A stretch of 64,000 nucleotides of DNA, from the NCBI RefSeq assembly GCF_964059145.1, contig NZ_OZ060405.1, positions 62,001 through 126,000 of the forward strand. Reading direction: 5' to 3'. The stretch comes from Buchnera aphidicola (Protaphis terricola) (GTDB lineage Bacteria; Pseudomonadota; Gammaproteobacteria; Enterobacterales; Enterobacteriaceae). Both the position numbers and the translations under genes were made by a program. The notes beneath the pieces are model-generated. The model was not told where the DNA came from. It made no database searches and worked only from the letters and a program-made list of their open reading frames with translations. Of this stretch, positions 1-10,753 are shown one piece after another. The number at the start of each line of letters is the position of its first letter. Position 1 is the first letter of the stretch.

Positions 1-17
1 ATTTATAAGAGAATTTT

Positions 18-1265
18 ATGAAAATATATTTAGTTGGAGGTGCTGTACGTGACGGATTGTTAAATTTACCAATTAAAGATCGAGACTGGGTAGTGGTCGG
101 AGCTACTAGAGAAATGTTATTAAAAAAAAATTTTCAACAAGTTGGTAAAGATTTTCCAGTTTTTTTACATCCAGATACACACGAGGAATATGCTTTAGCT
201 AGAAAAGAAAGAAAAATAGGAAATCGTCATATTGATTTTGATATAAGTTTTAATATTAATATAACTTTAGAAGAAGATTTAATTAGGCGTGATTTAACTA
301 TTAATGCTATTGCTCAAGATAAATTTGGGAATTATATTGATCCATATAAAGGAATATTAGATTTAAAAAATCGTGTATTACGACATGTTTCTGACTCTTT
401 TATTGAAGATCCATTACGTGTGCTAAGAATAGCAAGATTTTCAGCACAATTAATGCATTTAGGTTTTTATATTGCAAAAGAAACTATAGTTTTAATACAT
501 AAAATAGTTAAAAAAAAAGCATTATTATATTTAACTAAAAATAGAGTTTGGAATGAAACTGAAAAAGCTTTTAAAACTAAAAATCCACATGTTTATTTTC
601 AATTATTATATTCTTTTAAAGCATTGAATTTAATATTCCCAGAAATATATTTTTTATATAAAAAAAATTTTTTTTTCAATAATTTTTTTAATAACTTAGA
701 TAATTTTTTTTTATCAATGGGTTTATCAAAAATATCTAATTTAACTAAAGATGTTTCTATACGTTTTTCCTATTTATTTCAATTTTTTTCTTTAAATATA
801 AATTCTATAAAAAGCACTAAGTTTTATGATTTTTTTTCTGTATCAATTGTAAAAAACTTTTGTAATCGTTTTAATATTCCTACATATATAAAGGAAATTG
901 CTATTTTAAGTGTTGGTTTTTATAGTTTTTTAAATTCAATAAAATCTCAATCCTCAAAAGATATTATAAATTTTTTTTGCAAAATAGATGCTTGGAGAAA
1001 ACCAGATAGAATTGAAAAATTTGCATTTTTAATTAATTTTAATTTTTCATATAGTCAATTAAAAAATAGTTCTATTATTAATTTAGAATCTGGTTTTTTT
1101 TTAAAGAAATCTTTTTATATTATACAAAATATATCTATTAAAGATATTTTAAAAAAAGGTTTTAAAGGAAAAGAAATTAAATATGAACTTAATCGATTAA
1201 GAATCAAAAAATTAGATTTATGGAGAAAAAATAATTTAAAAACTAATTTTTCATTAAAATTATAA
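18..1265 (+). CDS. cca: CCA-adding tRNA nucleotidyltransferase
   Basis: Adds or repairs the 3' CCA end of tRNAs in the cytoplasm. The 415-residue protein is close to the E. coli length (412). The nucleotidyltransferase head is intact: GGAVRD at residues 7-12, the metal-binding pair D21/D23 in DRDW, RRDLTINAIA near residue 90 and EDPLRVLRIARF near 135. The C-terminal HD phosphohydrolase region is present in length, but the histidine and aspartate residues of the E. coli CHDLGKG and HGHG motifs are replaced by hydrophobic or polar residues. None of the four tRNA genes in this window encodes CCA, so the head activity is probably indispensable. The start ATG follows a GAGAAT-like ribosome site. 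Confidence 0.97.
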   Translation: MKIYLVGGAVRDGLLNLPIKDRDWVVVGATREMLLKKNFQQVGKDFPVFLHPDTHEEYALARKERKIGNRHIDFDISFNINITLEEDLIRRDLTINAIAQDKFGNYIDPYKGILDLKNRVLRHVSDSFIEDPLRVLRIARFSAQLMHLGFYIAKETIVLIHKIVKKKALLYLTKNRVWNETEKAFKTKNPHVYFQLLYSFKALNLIFPEIYFLYKKNFFFNNFFNNLDNFFLSMGLSKISNLTKDVSIRFSYLFQFFSLNINSIKSTKFYDFFSVSIVKNFCNRFNIPTYIKEIAILSVGFYSFLNSIKSQSSKDIINFFCKIDAWRKPDRIEKFAFLINFNFSYSQLKNSSIINLESGFFLKKSFYIIQNISIKDILKKGFKGKEIKYELNRLRIKKLDLWRKNNLKTNFSLKL

Positions 1266-1269
1266 TTGA

Positions 1270-2061
1270 TTAGTTTATAAAATAAATCAACCCTGCTACT
1301 ATAAATCGATATAATCCAAAAAAATTTAATGAAATTTTATTAAATAATAAAATTAATTTTTTTATTGAAAACAAAGAAATAATTAAAGAAATAAAAAAAC
1401 TAATAAAATAATATGGTATAAAAAAAATATTGATGTTATTAATATTTTTTAATAAGTCTAAAAAAGATGCTCCCATTGTTAAAGGGATTGAAATAATAAA
1501 AGAAAAGTTTATTGCAACAGATTTTTTAATACCTAATAACATTGAAGAGCCTACAGTAGATCCAGATCTTGAAAAACCTGGATAAAGACACATTGACTCA
1601 AAACATCCAATTATAAATGATTGAAATAAACTAATATTATAAATAGAATTAGTTTTAGATTTCTTTGGTTTAAATAGTTCACAGAATATAAGGAAAATAC
1701 CTCCAAGAATTAATGATATAGTAATATTTTTAGGAGTGAATAATAATTTAATATCATGATAAAATATTAAACCTAAAGATACCGTAGGTATTATGGAAAT
1801 TAAAATATGTATTTTTTTTGTTTGATTTTTTTTATTTTTAGATAATATTAAATTAATTATTTTTTTAGAAAAGAATATTAATATTGCTACTGAAGATCCA
1901 AATTGAACAAATATTTTTAAAATTTCTGTTTCTTTATTTGATATTCCTATCCAATGACTAATAATAATTATATGTCCTGTTGACGAAATAGGAAGAAATT
2001 CTGAAATCCCTTCTATTAATCCAATTATTATAGAATTAAGAATTTGATAAATATAAAACAT
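1270..2061 (-). CDS. uppP: undecaprenyl-diphosphate phosphatase UppP (BacA)
   Basis: Integral membrane enzyme that dephosphorylates undecaprenyl diphosphate so the lipid carrier can be reused in peptidoglycan synthesis. The 263 residues form a multi-span hydrophobic protein. The N-terminal signature EGISEFLPISSTGH lies at residues 17-30 and gives the catalytic E17/E21 and H30; the second signature PGFSRSGST is near residue 160. It is convergent with cca, with only 4 nt between the two stop codons. Retention fits a symbiont that still makes a cell wall. Confidence 0.96.
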   Translation of the reverse strand: MFYIYQILNSIIIGLIEGISEFLPISSTGHIIIISHWIGISNKETEILKIFVQFGSSVAILIFFSKKIINLILSKNKKNQTKKIHILISIIPTVSLGLIFYHDIKLLFTPKNITISLILGGIFLIFCELFKPKKSKTNSIYNISLFQSFIIGCFESMCLYPGFSRSGSTVGSSMLLGIKKSVAINFSFIISIPLTMGASFLDLLKNINNINIFFIPYYFISFFISLIISLFSIKKLILLFNKISLNFFGLYRFIVAGLIYFIN

Positions 2062-2081
2062 TATTTTCTACTTATTTAAAT

Positions 2082-2110
2082 AAAACGGTACTAAATAATA
2101 GCACCGTTTT
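2082..2110 (-). terminator. terminator of the ptsH-ptsI-crr operon
   Basis: Hairpin lying just past the crr stop codon on the minus strand. The outer stem is 8 bp (AAAACGGT with ACCGTTTT), followed by one mismatch and a 3-bp CTA/TAG inner stem with a 5-nt loop. The minus-strand 3' side runs into TTTTATTTAAAT. Placement between crr and the next gene, uppP, supports a rho-independent terminator. Confidence 0.75.
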
Positions 2111-2144
2111 TATTTTTTAATAGAAATTAATTATTTTATAGAAA

Positions 2145-2648
2145 TTAATTATATAAAGACATAATTATTGTTTTTCCAGCAATAACAGAGCCTGATGATT
2201 TTTCTATTTTTTTAAACTTTTCCATGTTAGATATTACTACTGGTGTTAAAATAGAACGTGCTTTTTTTTCTAATATATATAAATCAAATAAAATAATTGT
2301 ATCTCCTATTTTTACTTTTTGATTATCTTTTGCAATTTTTTTAAAACCTTCACCTTTTAGTTGTATTGTATCAATTCCAAAATGTACAAATAGTTCAACT
2401 CCATCTTCTGAAAGAATTGAAAAAGCATGTTTACTATCAAGTATTTTGCTAATAGTTCCATTGATCGGAGATGTTATTTTATTTCCTGATGGTTTTATTG
2501 CAATTCCATCACCTACAATTTTTTTTGAAAAAACTACATCTGGTACTTCTTCAAGTTTAATTATTTCACCTGATACAGGTGCAAAAATTTCTATTTTTTT
2601 TGAAAAATTAGATTTTTTACTATTAAAAAAATCTGATAAGAAACCCAT
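2145..2648 (-). CDS. crr: PTS glucose-specific EIIA component
   Basis: Cytoplasmic phosphocarrier that takes phosphate from HPr and passes it to a membrane sugar permease. The 167-residue protein matches the E. coli length (169). Both active-site histidines are visible: H74 in SKHAFS and the phosphorylated H89 in [20 protein letters not shown] precedes the start codon and is a strong ribosome binding site for this genome. It is the last gene of the minus-strand ptsH-ptsI-crr operon and is followed by a hairpin terminator. The permease is not in this window. Confidence 0.97.
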   Translation of the reverse strand: MGFLSDFFNSKKSNFSKKIEIFAPVSGEIIKLEEVPDVVFSKKIVGDGIAIKPSGNKITSPINGTISKILDSKHAFSILSEDGVELFVHFGIDTIQLKGEGFKKIAKDNQKVKIGDTIILFDLYILEKKARSILTPVVISNMEKFKKIEKSSGSVIAGKTIIMSLYN

Positions 2649-2703
2649 TTTTTTCTCCTAAGTACTTCTATCATTAGATTTTTTTAAAAAATCAAATGAC
2701 TCC

Positions 2704-4413
2704 TTAATTAAATTTATTTAATAAATGAAATATTTCTTTTGTTGTAGATAAAGTTAATATTTTTTTAGCTAAATTACGAGCTTTAAATAAAGATATTTTT
2801 CTAATTATTTCTTTAATTTTAGGAATACTTGTTGAGCTCATACTAAATTCATCTAAACCCATACCTAGTAAAAGAGGAGTGATGCGTTCATCACTTGCTA
2901 ATTCTCCACACATGCCAGTCCATTTTCCATACTTATGTGAAATATCAATAACTTGTTTAATTAATTTTAATATAGATGGACTTATAGGATTATATAAATG
3001 TGAAATTAAATCGTTACCTCTGTCAACTGCTAGGGTATATTGAGTTAAATCGTTAGTGCCAATACTAAAGAAATCTACTTCTTTTATTAAATGCTCTGCT
3101 ATTATAGCTGATGCTGGGGTTTCTATCATTATTCCGATTTTTATATTTTCATCAAATAGCAATTTATCATGATTTAGTTGGTTTTTTAATTTTTCAATTT
3201 CTATTTTTAATATTCTTATTTCTTCTACAGATATAATCATAGGAAATAAAATATATATTTTACCAAATGCGGAAGCTCTAAGTATAGCTCTTAATTGTGT
3301 TTTTAATATTTCTTTTCGATCCATTGAAATACGTATTGCTCTCCATCCTAAAAATGGGTTTTCTTCTTTTGGTAAATTCATATATGGTAAATCTTTATCA
3401 CCTCCAATATCCATTGTTCTTATAATTACTGATTTGTTTTTCATAATTTCTGCAACTTTTTTATATGCTTGAAATTGCTCTTGTTCAGTTGGAAATGTAT
3501 TTCTACCCATAAATAAAAATTCTGTTCGATATAGTCCAATACATTCTGCACCATTATCTTTTGCAGATTTTATATCGTGAATATTTCCAATATTAGATCC
3601 AATTTTAATATTATGACCATCAATTGTAGTAGCTGGTAAATTTTTTAATTTTTTTAGATTATTTTTTTCAAATAGATAGTTTTTTTTTGCTTCTTTTTTT
3701 TCATTTATTATTTCATTAGAAGGATTTATAAAAATTTGATTATTAATTGAATCTAAAATAATATAATCATTATTTTTTGCTATTTTTGTAATGTTACCAG
3801 TTCCTACGATTGCAGGTATTTCAAGCGATCTAGCTATGATTGAAGTATGTGATGTTGGACCGCCTAAATCTGTAATAAATCCTAAAATATATTTTAGATT
3901 AATTTGAGCAGTTTCTGAAGGAGTGAGATCTTTTGAAATTAAAATGACTTTATTTTTTATATTATTTAAATCAATAATATTAATATTTAGTATATTTTTT
4001 AACAAACGCAAACCAATGTCTTTAACATCAATAGCTCTATTTTTTAGATATTCGTCTTGTATTTCCTCAAGGGTATTAGCTTGTTTTTGAATTACATACT
4101 CAGTTGCTTCCGCTGCTGATATTTTTTTTTCTTTAATTAATTTAACTACTTCTTGTTCTAATTCTTCATCTTCAAGTAACATAATATGACTTTCGAAAAT
4201 GTTTTCTTGTTTTTTATCAAAATTTTTTCCTGTAATTTCTTTTATTTCTATTAATTGTTTTACTGATTTTTTTCTTCCATTAAAAAAATTATTTATTTCT
4301 GTTGGAATATTTTGTACAGAAATTTTTTTCCGGTTAATGACAATATCTTCATTTTTTAATAATAAAGCATTGCCAAAAGCAATACCCGGTGATGCTAAAA
4401 TGCCTGAGATCAT
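2704..4413 (-). CDS. ptsI: PTS enzyme I, phosphoenolpyruvate-protein phosphotransferase
   Basis: First enzyme of the sugar phosphotransferase system: it autophosphorylates from phosphoenolpyruvate and phosphorylates HPr. The 569 residues are close to the E. coli 575. The active-site histidine is in [18 protein letters not shown] near residue 190. The C-terminal PEP-binding domain has [24 protein letters not shown], the IGTNDLTQY segment and the catalytic cysteine in GMCGELASD. The start ATG has AGGTAATG upstream. It sits between ptsH and crr as in E. coli, with a small GC-containing hairpin in the ptsH-ptsI spacer. Confidence 0.97.
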   Translation of the reverse strand: MISGILASPGIAFGNALLLKNEDIVINRKKISVQNIPTEINNFFNGRKKSVKQLIEIKEITGKNFDKKQENIFESHIMLLEDEELEQEVVKLIKEKKISAAEATEYVIQKQANTLEEIQDEYLKNRAIDVKDIGLRLLKNILNINIIDLNNIKNKVILISKDLTPSETAQINLKYILGFITDLGGPTSHTSIIARSLEIPAIVGTGNITKIAKNNDYIILDSINNQIFINPSNEIINEKKEAKKNYLFEKNNLKKLKNLPATTIDGHNIKIGSNIGNIHDIKSAKDNGAECIGLYRTEFLFMGRNTFPTEQEQFQAYKKVAEIMKNKSVIIRTMDIGGDKDLPYMNLPKEENPFLGWRAIRISMDRKEILKTQLRAILRASAFGKIYILFPMIISVEEIRILKIEIEKLKNQLNHDKLLFDENIKIGIMIETPASAIIAEHLIKEVDFFSIGTNDLTQYTLAVDRGNDLISHLYNPISPSILKLIKQVIDISHKYGKWTGMCGELASDERITPLLLGMGLDEFSMSSTSIPKIKEIIRKISLFKARNLAKKILTLSTTKEIFHLLNKFN

Positions 4414-4501
4414 AACATTACCTTTAACTATAAATTTTATATTTGTTTTAGATAGGAAAACATTGAATGTCAGGCGAATATATTTTTTTTATAATAGAAA
4501 T

Positions 4502-4525
4502 CCGGAAGTGATAATGAACCTCCGG
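4502..4525 (-). other. GC-rich hairpin in the ptsH-ptsI spacer
   Basis: CCGGAAG pairs with CCTCCGG (five pairs, an A/C mismatch, one more pair) around a 10-nt loop. It is unusually GC-rich for this genome and lies about 40 nt after the ptsH stop codon. There is no clean U tract on the minus strand, so it may be an mRNA-stabilising or processing stem rather than a full terminator. Confidence 0.5.
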
Positions 4526-4563
4526 TATTTTATAAAAATTCATAAATTATTTTTAATTATGAT

Positions 4564-4821
4564 CTATTCTAATTCTGTCATTATTTTAGATAAATGTTTA
4601 ATAGCTTTTTCTTCATCTTCTCCTTCTGCAGATAATGTAATTAAACTTCCATGTACTAAACCTAGTGTTTGAATTTTAAATAAACTTTTTGCATTAACAG
4701 ATTTTCCATTGTAAATAATATTGATATCAGAAATAAATTTTTTTGCTTCTTTTACAAATTCAGCTGCAGGTCGAGTATGCAAACCGTGCAAAGCAGTAAT
4801 TTTTATTTTATTTTGAAACAT
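4564..4821 (-). CDS. ptsH: PTS phosphocarrier protein HPr
   Basis: Small cytoplasmic phosphocarrier between enzyme I and EIIA. The 85-residue protein matches the E. coli length. The phosphorylated H15 sits in [10 protein letters not shown], and S46, the residue modified in some other bacteria, is in [10 protein letters not shown]. It is the first gene of the ptsH-ptsI-crr operon. The only adjacent upstream elements are AT-rich spacer and the shared hairpin after cysK. Confidence 0.97.
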   Translation of the reverse strand: MFQNKIKITALHGLHTRPAAEFVKEAKKFISDINIIYNGKSVNAKSLFKIQTLGLVHGSLITLSAEGEDEEKAIKHLSKIMTELE

Positions 4822-4875
4822 TGTTTTTCCTTAATATTTTTTTTATTTAATAAAATATAATTTATTTTAAATATT

Positions 4876-4936
4876 AAAATACAACTTTTATAATAAAAAA
4901 TTATTTTTTAATTTTATTAAAGAAGTTGTATTTTTT
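4876..4936 (-). terminator. long hairpin terminator after cysK
   Basis: A 12-bp perfect outer stem (AAAATACAACTT with AAGTTGTATTTT) encloses an inner TAATAAAA/TTTTATTA stem. It lies 16 nt beyond the cysK stop codon and ahead of ptsH, which reads the same way. It probably separates the two transcripts. Confidence 0.7.
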
Positions 4937-4952
4937 CTTAATATTATTTATT

Positions 4953-5903
4953 TTAAAATGATGTTGAAAATAATTCTGTACTTAAATAACGTTCTCCAGA
5001 AGAAGGCAGTATAACTACTATATTTTTATTTAAGAATTTTTTTTTCTTTTGTATTTTTAAACATGCTGCTATAGCAGCTCCGGAAGAAATACCAGCTAAA
5101 ATTCCTTCTTTTTTCATTATTTGTCTAGCCCATAATATTGCTTCATCACTTGATATTGTAATTACTTTATCAATTAAAGTTAAATCTAAATTTTTAGGGA
5201 TAAAACCGGCTCCAATACCTTGAATTTTATGTGGTCCAGATTTTATTTCTACTCCTGATAGAAATTGTGTAATTACTGGTGATTCTTTTGGTTCGACAGC
5301 AATACTAATTAAGTTTTTTTTACCTTGAATATTTTTTATATATCTTGTAATTCCTGTAATTGTTCCTCCTGTTCCTACACCTGAAATTAATATATCTATA
5401 TTCCCGTTAGTATCATTCCAAATTTCTGGTCCAGTTGTTTTTTCGTGTATCTCTGGATTAGCAGGATTTTCAAATTGTTTTAATAGCAAATATTCTTTTT
5501 TATTAGAAGATTTAATTTGATTGGCTTTATTAATAGCTCCTTTCATACCTTCTTTTTTATCTGTTAATATTAATTTTGCACCTAAAGATTGTAATAATTT
5601 TCTTCTTTCCATAGACATTGATTCAGGCATTGTAAGAATTAATTTATAATTTTTTGCTGCAGAAACATATGCTAAAGCTATACCTGTATTTCCACTTGTT
5701 GCTTCAATTAATGTAATTTTTTTATTTAAATATCCTTTTTTTTCTGCATGCCATATCATATTAGCACCAATTCTACATTTTACGCTAAAGCTTGGATTTC
5801 TAGATTCTATTTTTGCTAAAATATTACCATTCCCAATCCTATTTAAACGGACAAGTGGTGTATTTCCAATAGTTAAAGAATTATCTTCATATATCGTACT
5901 CAT
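4953..5903 (-). CDS. cysK: cysteine synthase A (O-acetylserine sulfhydrylase)
   Basis: Pyridoxal-phosphate enzyme making cysteine from O-acetylserine and sulfide. The protein is 316 residues (E. coli 323). The cofactor lysine K42 sits in [14 protein letters not shown]. The phosphate-binding loop is SGNTG in [14 protein letters not shown], and [10 protein letters not shown] and SGAAIAA are also present. An AGGATT ribosome site precedes the ATG. Its E. coli neighbours cysZ and zipA are absent, so cysK and ligA now stand divergent across an AT-rich spacer. Confidence 0.97.
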   Translation of the reverse strand: MSTIYEDNSLTIGNTPLVRLNRIGNGNILAKIESRNPSFSVKCRIGANMIWHAEKKGYLNKKITLIEATSGNTGIALAYVSAAKNYKLILTMPESMSMERRKLLQSLGAKLILTDKKEGMKGAINKANQIKSSNKKEYLLLKQFENPANPEIHEKTTGPEIWNDTNGNIDILISGVGTGGTITGITRYIKNIQGKKNLISIAVEPKESPVITQFLSGVEIKSGPHKIQGIGAGFIPKNLDLTLIDKVITISSDEAILWARQIMKKEGILAGISSGAAIAACLKIQKKKKFLNKNIVVILPSSGERYLSTELFSTSF

Positions 5904-8299
<2,396 letters not shown>

Positions 8300-8306
8300 T
8301 ATTTTT

Positions 8307-8379
8307 TGGGTCGTGCAGGATTTGAACCTGCGACCAATTGATTAAAAGTCAACTGCTCTACCAACTGAGCTAACGACCC
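8307..8379 (-). tRNA. tRNA-Lys (anticodon TTT)
   Basis: Complete 73-nt cloverleaf nearly identical to E. coli tRNA-Lys: acceptor GGGTCGT/ACGACCC, anticodon loop CTTTTAA, T-arm GCAGG-TTCAAAT-CCTGC. The bases after the discriminator are AAAAA, so CCA is not encoded. It is the second gene of a Val-Lys tRNA pair read from one promoter on the minus strand. Confidence 0.98.
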
Positions 8380-8389
8380 AAAATATTTT

Positions 8390-8462
8390 TGGGTGATGAC
8401 GGACTCGAACCGCCGACTTCCTCCGTGTAAAGGAGGAGCTCTACCAACTGAGCTAATCACCC
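8390..8462 (-). tRNA. tRNA-Val (anticodon TAC)
   Basis: 73-nt cloverleaf matching E. coli tRNA-Val(UAC): acceptor GGGTGAT/ATCACCC, anticodon loop TTTACAC, T-arm GGCGG-TTCGAGT-CCGTC. CCA is not encoded. It lies 10 nt upstream of tRNA-Lys on the same strand and is therefore probably cotranscribed with it. Confidence 0.98.
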
Positions 8463-8472
8463 TTTTATATAT

Positions 8473-8500
8473 ATTGTAAAGATAAGATAAGCAGAGTCAA
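8473..8500 (-). promoter_or_regulatory. sigma-70 promoter of the tRNA-Val/tRNA-Lys pair
   Basis: On the minus strand, TTGACT (8495-8500) and TACAAT (8473-8478) are 16 bp apart. Transcription would start a few bases before the tRNA-Val 5' end at 8462. Both hexamers are one base from consensus. Confidence 0.75.
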
Positions 8501-8632
8501 TCTTTTTTTTTAAAAGATTATTTATTTGTTGTAATTTTAATCATTATGTTTAAATAATCATCTATATTTACATATATAAAATTTATTTAAAAAATTTTTA
8601 TATAAGTTTTTATAAATATTTTGAAGGAAAAT

Positions 8633-10057
8633 ATGAAAGTTAAAACTCGTTTTGCACCTAGTCCTACTGGAAATTTACATATTGGTAGTATACGAACAGC
8701 ATTATATTCTTGGTTATTTGCACGTCGTTATAATGGTATATTTGTATTACGTATAGAAGATACTGATATATACAGATCTAAATCTTTATCAGTTGATTCA
8801 ATTTTTAAAGGGTTAAGATGGTTAGGTTTAAATTGGGATGAAGGTCCTTATTTTCAAACACAAAGATTAGAACGTTATAAAGAAGTAATTGAAATTATGT
8901 TGAAAGAAGGAAAAGCTTATAAATGTTTTTGTTCAGAAAAAGAAATAGAAGAATCACGATTAAAACAAATTTATAAAGGAGAAAAACCTCGTTATAATAG
9001 GACTTGTAGAAATTTAAGTATTAAAAGGAATATTGATAATAAAAAATATGTAATACGATTTAAAAATCCTACATCTGGAATAGTAACATTTAAAGATAAA
9101 ATTAGAGGTGATATTACTTTTAATAATAGCGAATTAGATGATCTTATAATTCAGAGATCCAATGGTATTCCAACTTATAATTTTTGTGTTGTTATAGATG
9201 ATTTGGATATGGATATTACACATGTAATTCGAGGAGAAGATCATATTAATAATACACCTCGTCAGATTAATATTTTAAAATCTTTAAAAGCAAAAATACC
9301 TATTTATTCACATGTTTCTATGATACTTAATGAAAATGGAAAGAAGTTTTCTAAAAGAGATAATGCTCAAAATATTATTGATTATTATAAAAATGGATTT
9401 TTACCAGAAGCATTAATTAATTATATTGTAAGATTAGGTTGGTCATATGGAAATCAAGAAATTTTTAATCTTTTAGAATTAAAAAGATTATTTAATTTAG
9501 ATTCTATTAGTAGATCTTCTAGTACTTTTAATATAAAAAAATTATTATGGTTAAATAAATATTATATTAATAATCTATCATTAAATTATGTTACTAATAT
9601 TTTAAAAGGTTATATGGAACATGACAATATAAATATAAAAAATGGACCTAATTTAGAATGTTTATTAAAATTATATAAAAGTCGACATAATACTTTAAAA
9701 GAAATTGCAAACTCTTGCAAATGTTTTTATGAAGAATTTCAATATTTAAATAAGAACTATATTAAAAAATATTTAATTTTAAAAAATTTTTCTATTTTAA
9801 AAAGTTTTTATAACAAAATAAAAAATCTATCTTCTTGGAAAATCGAAATATTATTAAAAATTATTAAGAATCAATCTATTGAATCAAATGCTTTATTAAA
9901 AGAAATTAATATGTTATTACGATTTATATTAACTGGTTCTATATGTTCACCCAATATAAGTTCTATAATATTTTTTCTTGGAAAAGAAAAAACTTTATTG
10001 AGATTAAAAAAGGCTATTTTTTTTATAAATAAGATCAATAAAGAAAAAATTAACTAA
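8633..10057 (+). CDS. gltX: glutamyl-tRNA synthetase
   Basis: Class I synthetase charging tRNA-Glu. I choose the ATG at 8633 rather than an in-frame TTG at 8621, because AAGGAAA lies directly before it and the protein then begins [13 protein letters not shown] like E. coli GltX. The product is 474 residues (E. coli 471). The HIGH motif is HIGS at 16-19 and the KMSKS motif is KFSKR near residue 237. Of the E. coli zinc site, CFC and a third cysteine remain, but the fourth ligand position appears to be asparagine. The anticodon-binding part is divergent and lysine-rich. Confidence 0.97.
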   Translation: MKVKTRFAPSPTGNLHIGSIRTALYSWLFARRYNGIFVLRIEDTDIYRSKSLSVDSIFKGLRWLGLNWDEGPYFQTQRLERYKEVIEIMLKEGKAYKCFCSEKEIEESRLKQIYKGEKPRYNRTCRNLSIKRNIDNKKYVIRFKNPTSGIVTFKDKIRGDITFNNSELDDLIIQRSNGIPTYNFCVVIDDLDMDITHVIRGEDHINNTPRQINILKSLKAKIPIYSHVSMILNENGKKFSKRDNAQNIIDYYKNGFLPEALINYIVRLGWSYGNQEIFNLLELKRLFNLDSISRSSSTFNIKKLLWLNKYYINNLSLNYVTNILKGYMEHDNINIKNGPNLECLLKLYKSRHNTLKEIANSCKCFYEEFQYLNKNYIKKYLILKNFSILKSFYNKIKNLSSWKIEILLKIIKNQSIESNALLKEINMLLRFILTGSICSPNISSIIFFLGKEKTLLRLKKAIFFINKINKEKIN

Positions 10058-10081
10058 TAAAATTTTTATAGAAAAAATAAA

Positions 10082-10110
10082 TTGACAGAGTTCATGTGTT
10101 TTTATATTGT
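10082..10110 (+). promoter_or_regulatory. sigma-70 promoter of tRNA-Ala
   Basis: A perfect TTGACA (10082-10087) and TATTGT (10105-10110) are separated by 17 bp. The predicted start is within a few bases of the tRNA 5' end at 10120. Confidence 0.8.
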
Positions 10111-10119
10111 AATATTTTT

Positions 10120-10192
10120 GGGGCTATAGCTCAGTAGGAAGAGCGTTTGCATGGCATGCAAAATGTCAGCGGTTCGATTCCGCTTAGCTCCA
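10120..10192 (+). tRNA. tRNA-Ala (anticodon GGC)
   Basis: 73-nt cloverleaf nearly identical to E. coli tRNA-Ala(GGC): acceptor GGGGCTA/TAGCTCC, anticodon loop ATGGCAT, T-arm AGCGG-TTCGATT-CCGCT. The discriminator A is followed by ATA, so CCA is added after transcription. Confidence 0.98.
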
Positions 10193-10230
10193 ATAATATT
10201 TTTTAATTAAATATATTGATTAAGATAATT

Positions 10231-10265
10231 AAATGCCGTGCTAAATTAAATTAAGCACAGCATTT
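10231..10265 (+). terminator. hairpin between tRNA-Ala and fliE
   Basis: AAATGC-C-GTGCT pairs with AGCAC-A-GCATTT (11 pairs with one mismatch) around an 11-nt loop. It separates the convergent tRNA-Ala and fliE and could stop transcription from both sides. The T run after it is short. Confidence 0.7.
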
Positions 10266-10269
10266 TAAT

Positions 10270-10584
10270 TTAGACTTGTTGATTCATAATTTCTTTATAC
10301 GCTGAAATAATTTTATTTCTGATTTGAATAGCTAATTCTATAGAAATAGAAGATTTTTGAAGATTAATCATTACATCATTTAAAGATGTAGAAGATGGAT
10401 TAAATTCAAGTTTATTAATACTTTTTTTTGTGTTTTCTTGAGTACTATTTATTTCACTTAATGCTTGTTGAAAGAAATGCATAAAACTTTTAGATTCTAT
10501 GATGTTATTTTTACTTTTATTTAATGAATCAATAGTGTAAATATCTTTATTATTAATATCATCAATAAACATATTATTCTCCAA
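10270..10584 (-). CDS. fliE: flagellar basal-body protein FliE
   Basis: Small protein linking the MS ring and export gate to the proximal rod. The 104-residue length equals E. coli FliE. The conserved C-terminal part is visible, with NPSSTSLNDVMINLQKSSIS followed by a helix of the IQIRNKIISAYKEIMNQQV type. It is divergent from fliF exactly as in E. coli. GGAGAAT lies just before the ATG. No rod genes are in this window. Confidence 0.95.
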   Translation of the reverse strand: MENNMFIDDINNKDIYTIDSLNKSKNNIIESKSFMHFFQQALSEINSTQENTKKSINKLEFNPSSTSLNDVMINLQKSSISIELAIQIRNKIISAYKEIMNQQV

Positions 10585-10671
10585 TGTTTTTATGTATGAT
10601 TAAATTTTTTTTGAATATAATATCATATCTTTTAAAAGATATATACTATACTTCATTTATAAAGCAATTCG

Positions 10672-10700
10672 TTAAGAAATATATTATTTCAATGTATAAT
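10672..10700 (+). promoter_or_regulatory. sigma-70-type promoter upstream of fliF
   Basis: TTAAGA (10672-10677) and a perfect TATAAT (10695-10700) are exactly 17 bp apart, about 50 nt before the fliF start codon. I see no sigma-28-type (TAAA/GCCGATAA) element, so the long fliF-fliR run is probably read by the housekeeping sigma factor. Confidence 0.6.
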
Positions 10701-10753
10701 GAATTTTTTATTTTATTATGTTTTTAGATTATCTACTAGATTAGGAAGATATC

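Noticed and set aside
2446..2661. Frames opposite crr, ptsI, hisG, hisF, fliI and other genes
   Set aside because: They are antisense or out-of-frame shadows of well-supported genes with no family signature of their own.
8621..8632. Upstream TTG start for gltX
   Set aside because: The AAGGAAA ribosome site lies after it and directly before ATG 8633, and the protein from 8633 matches the family start.
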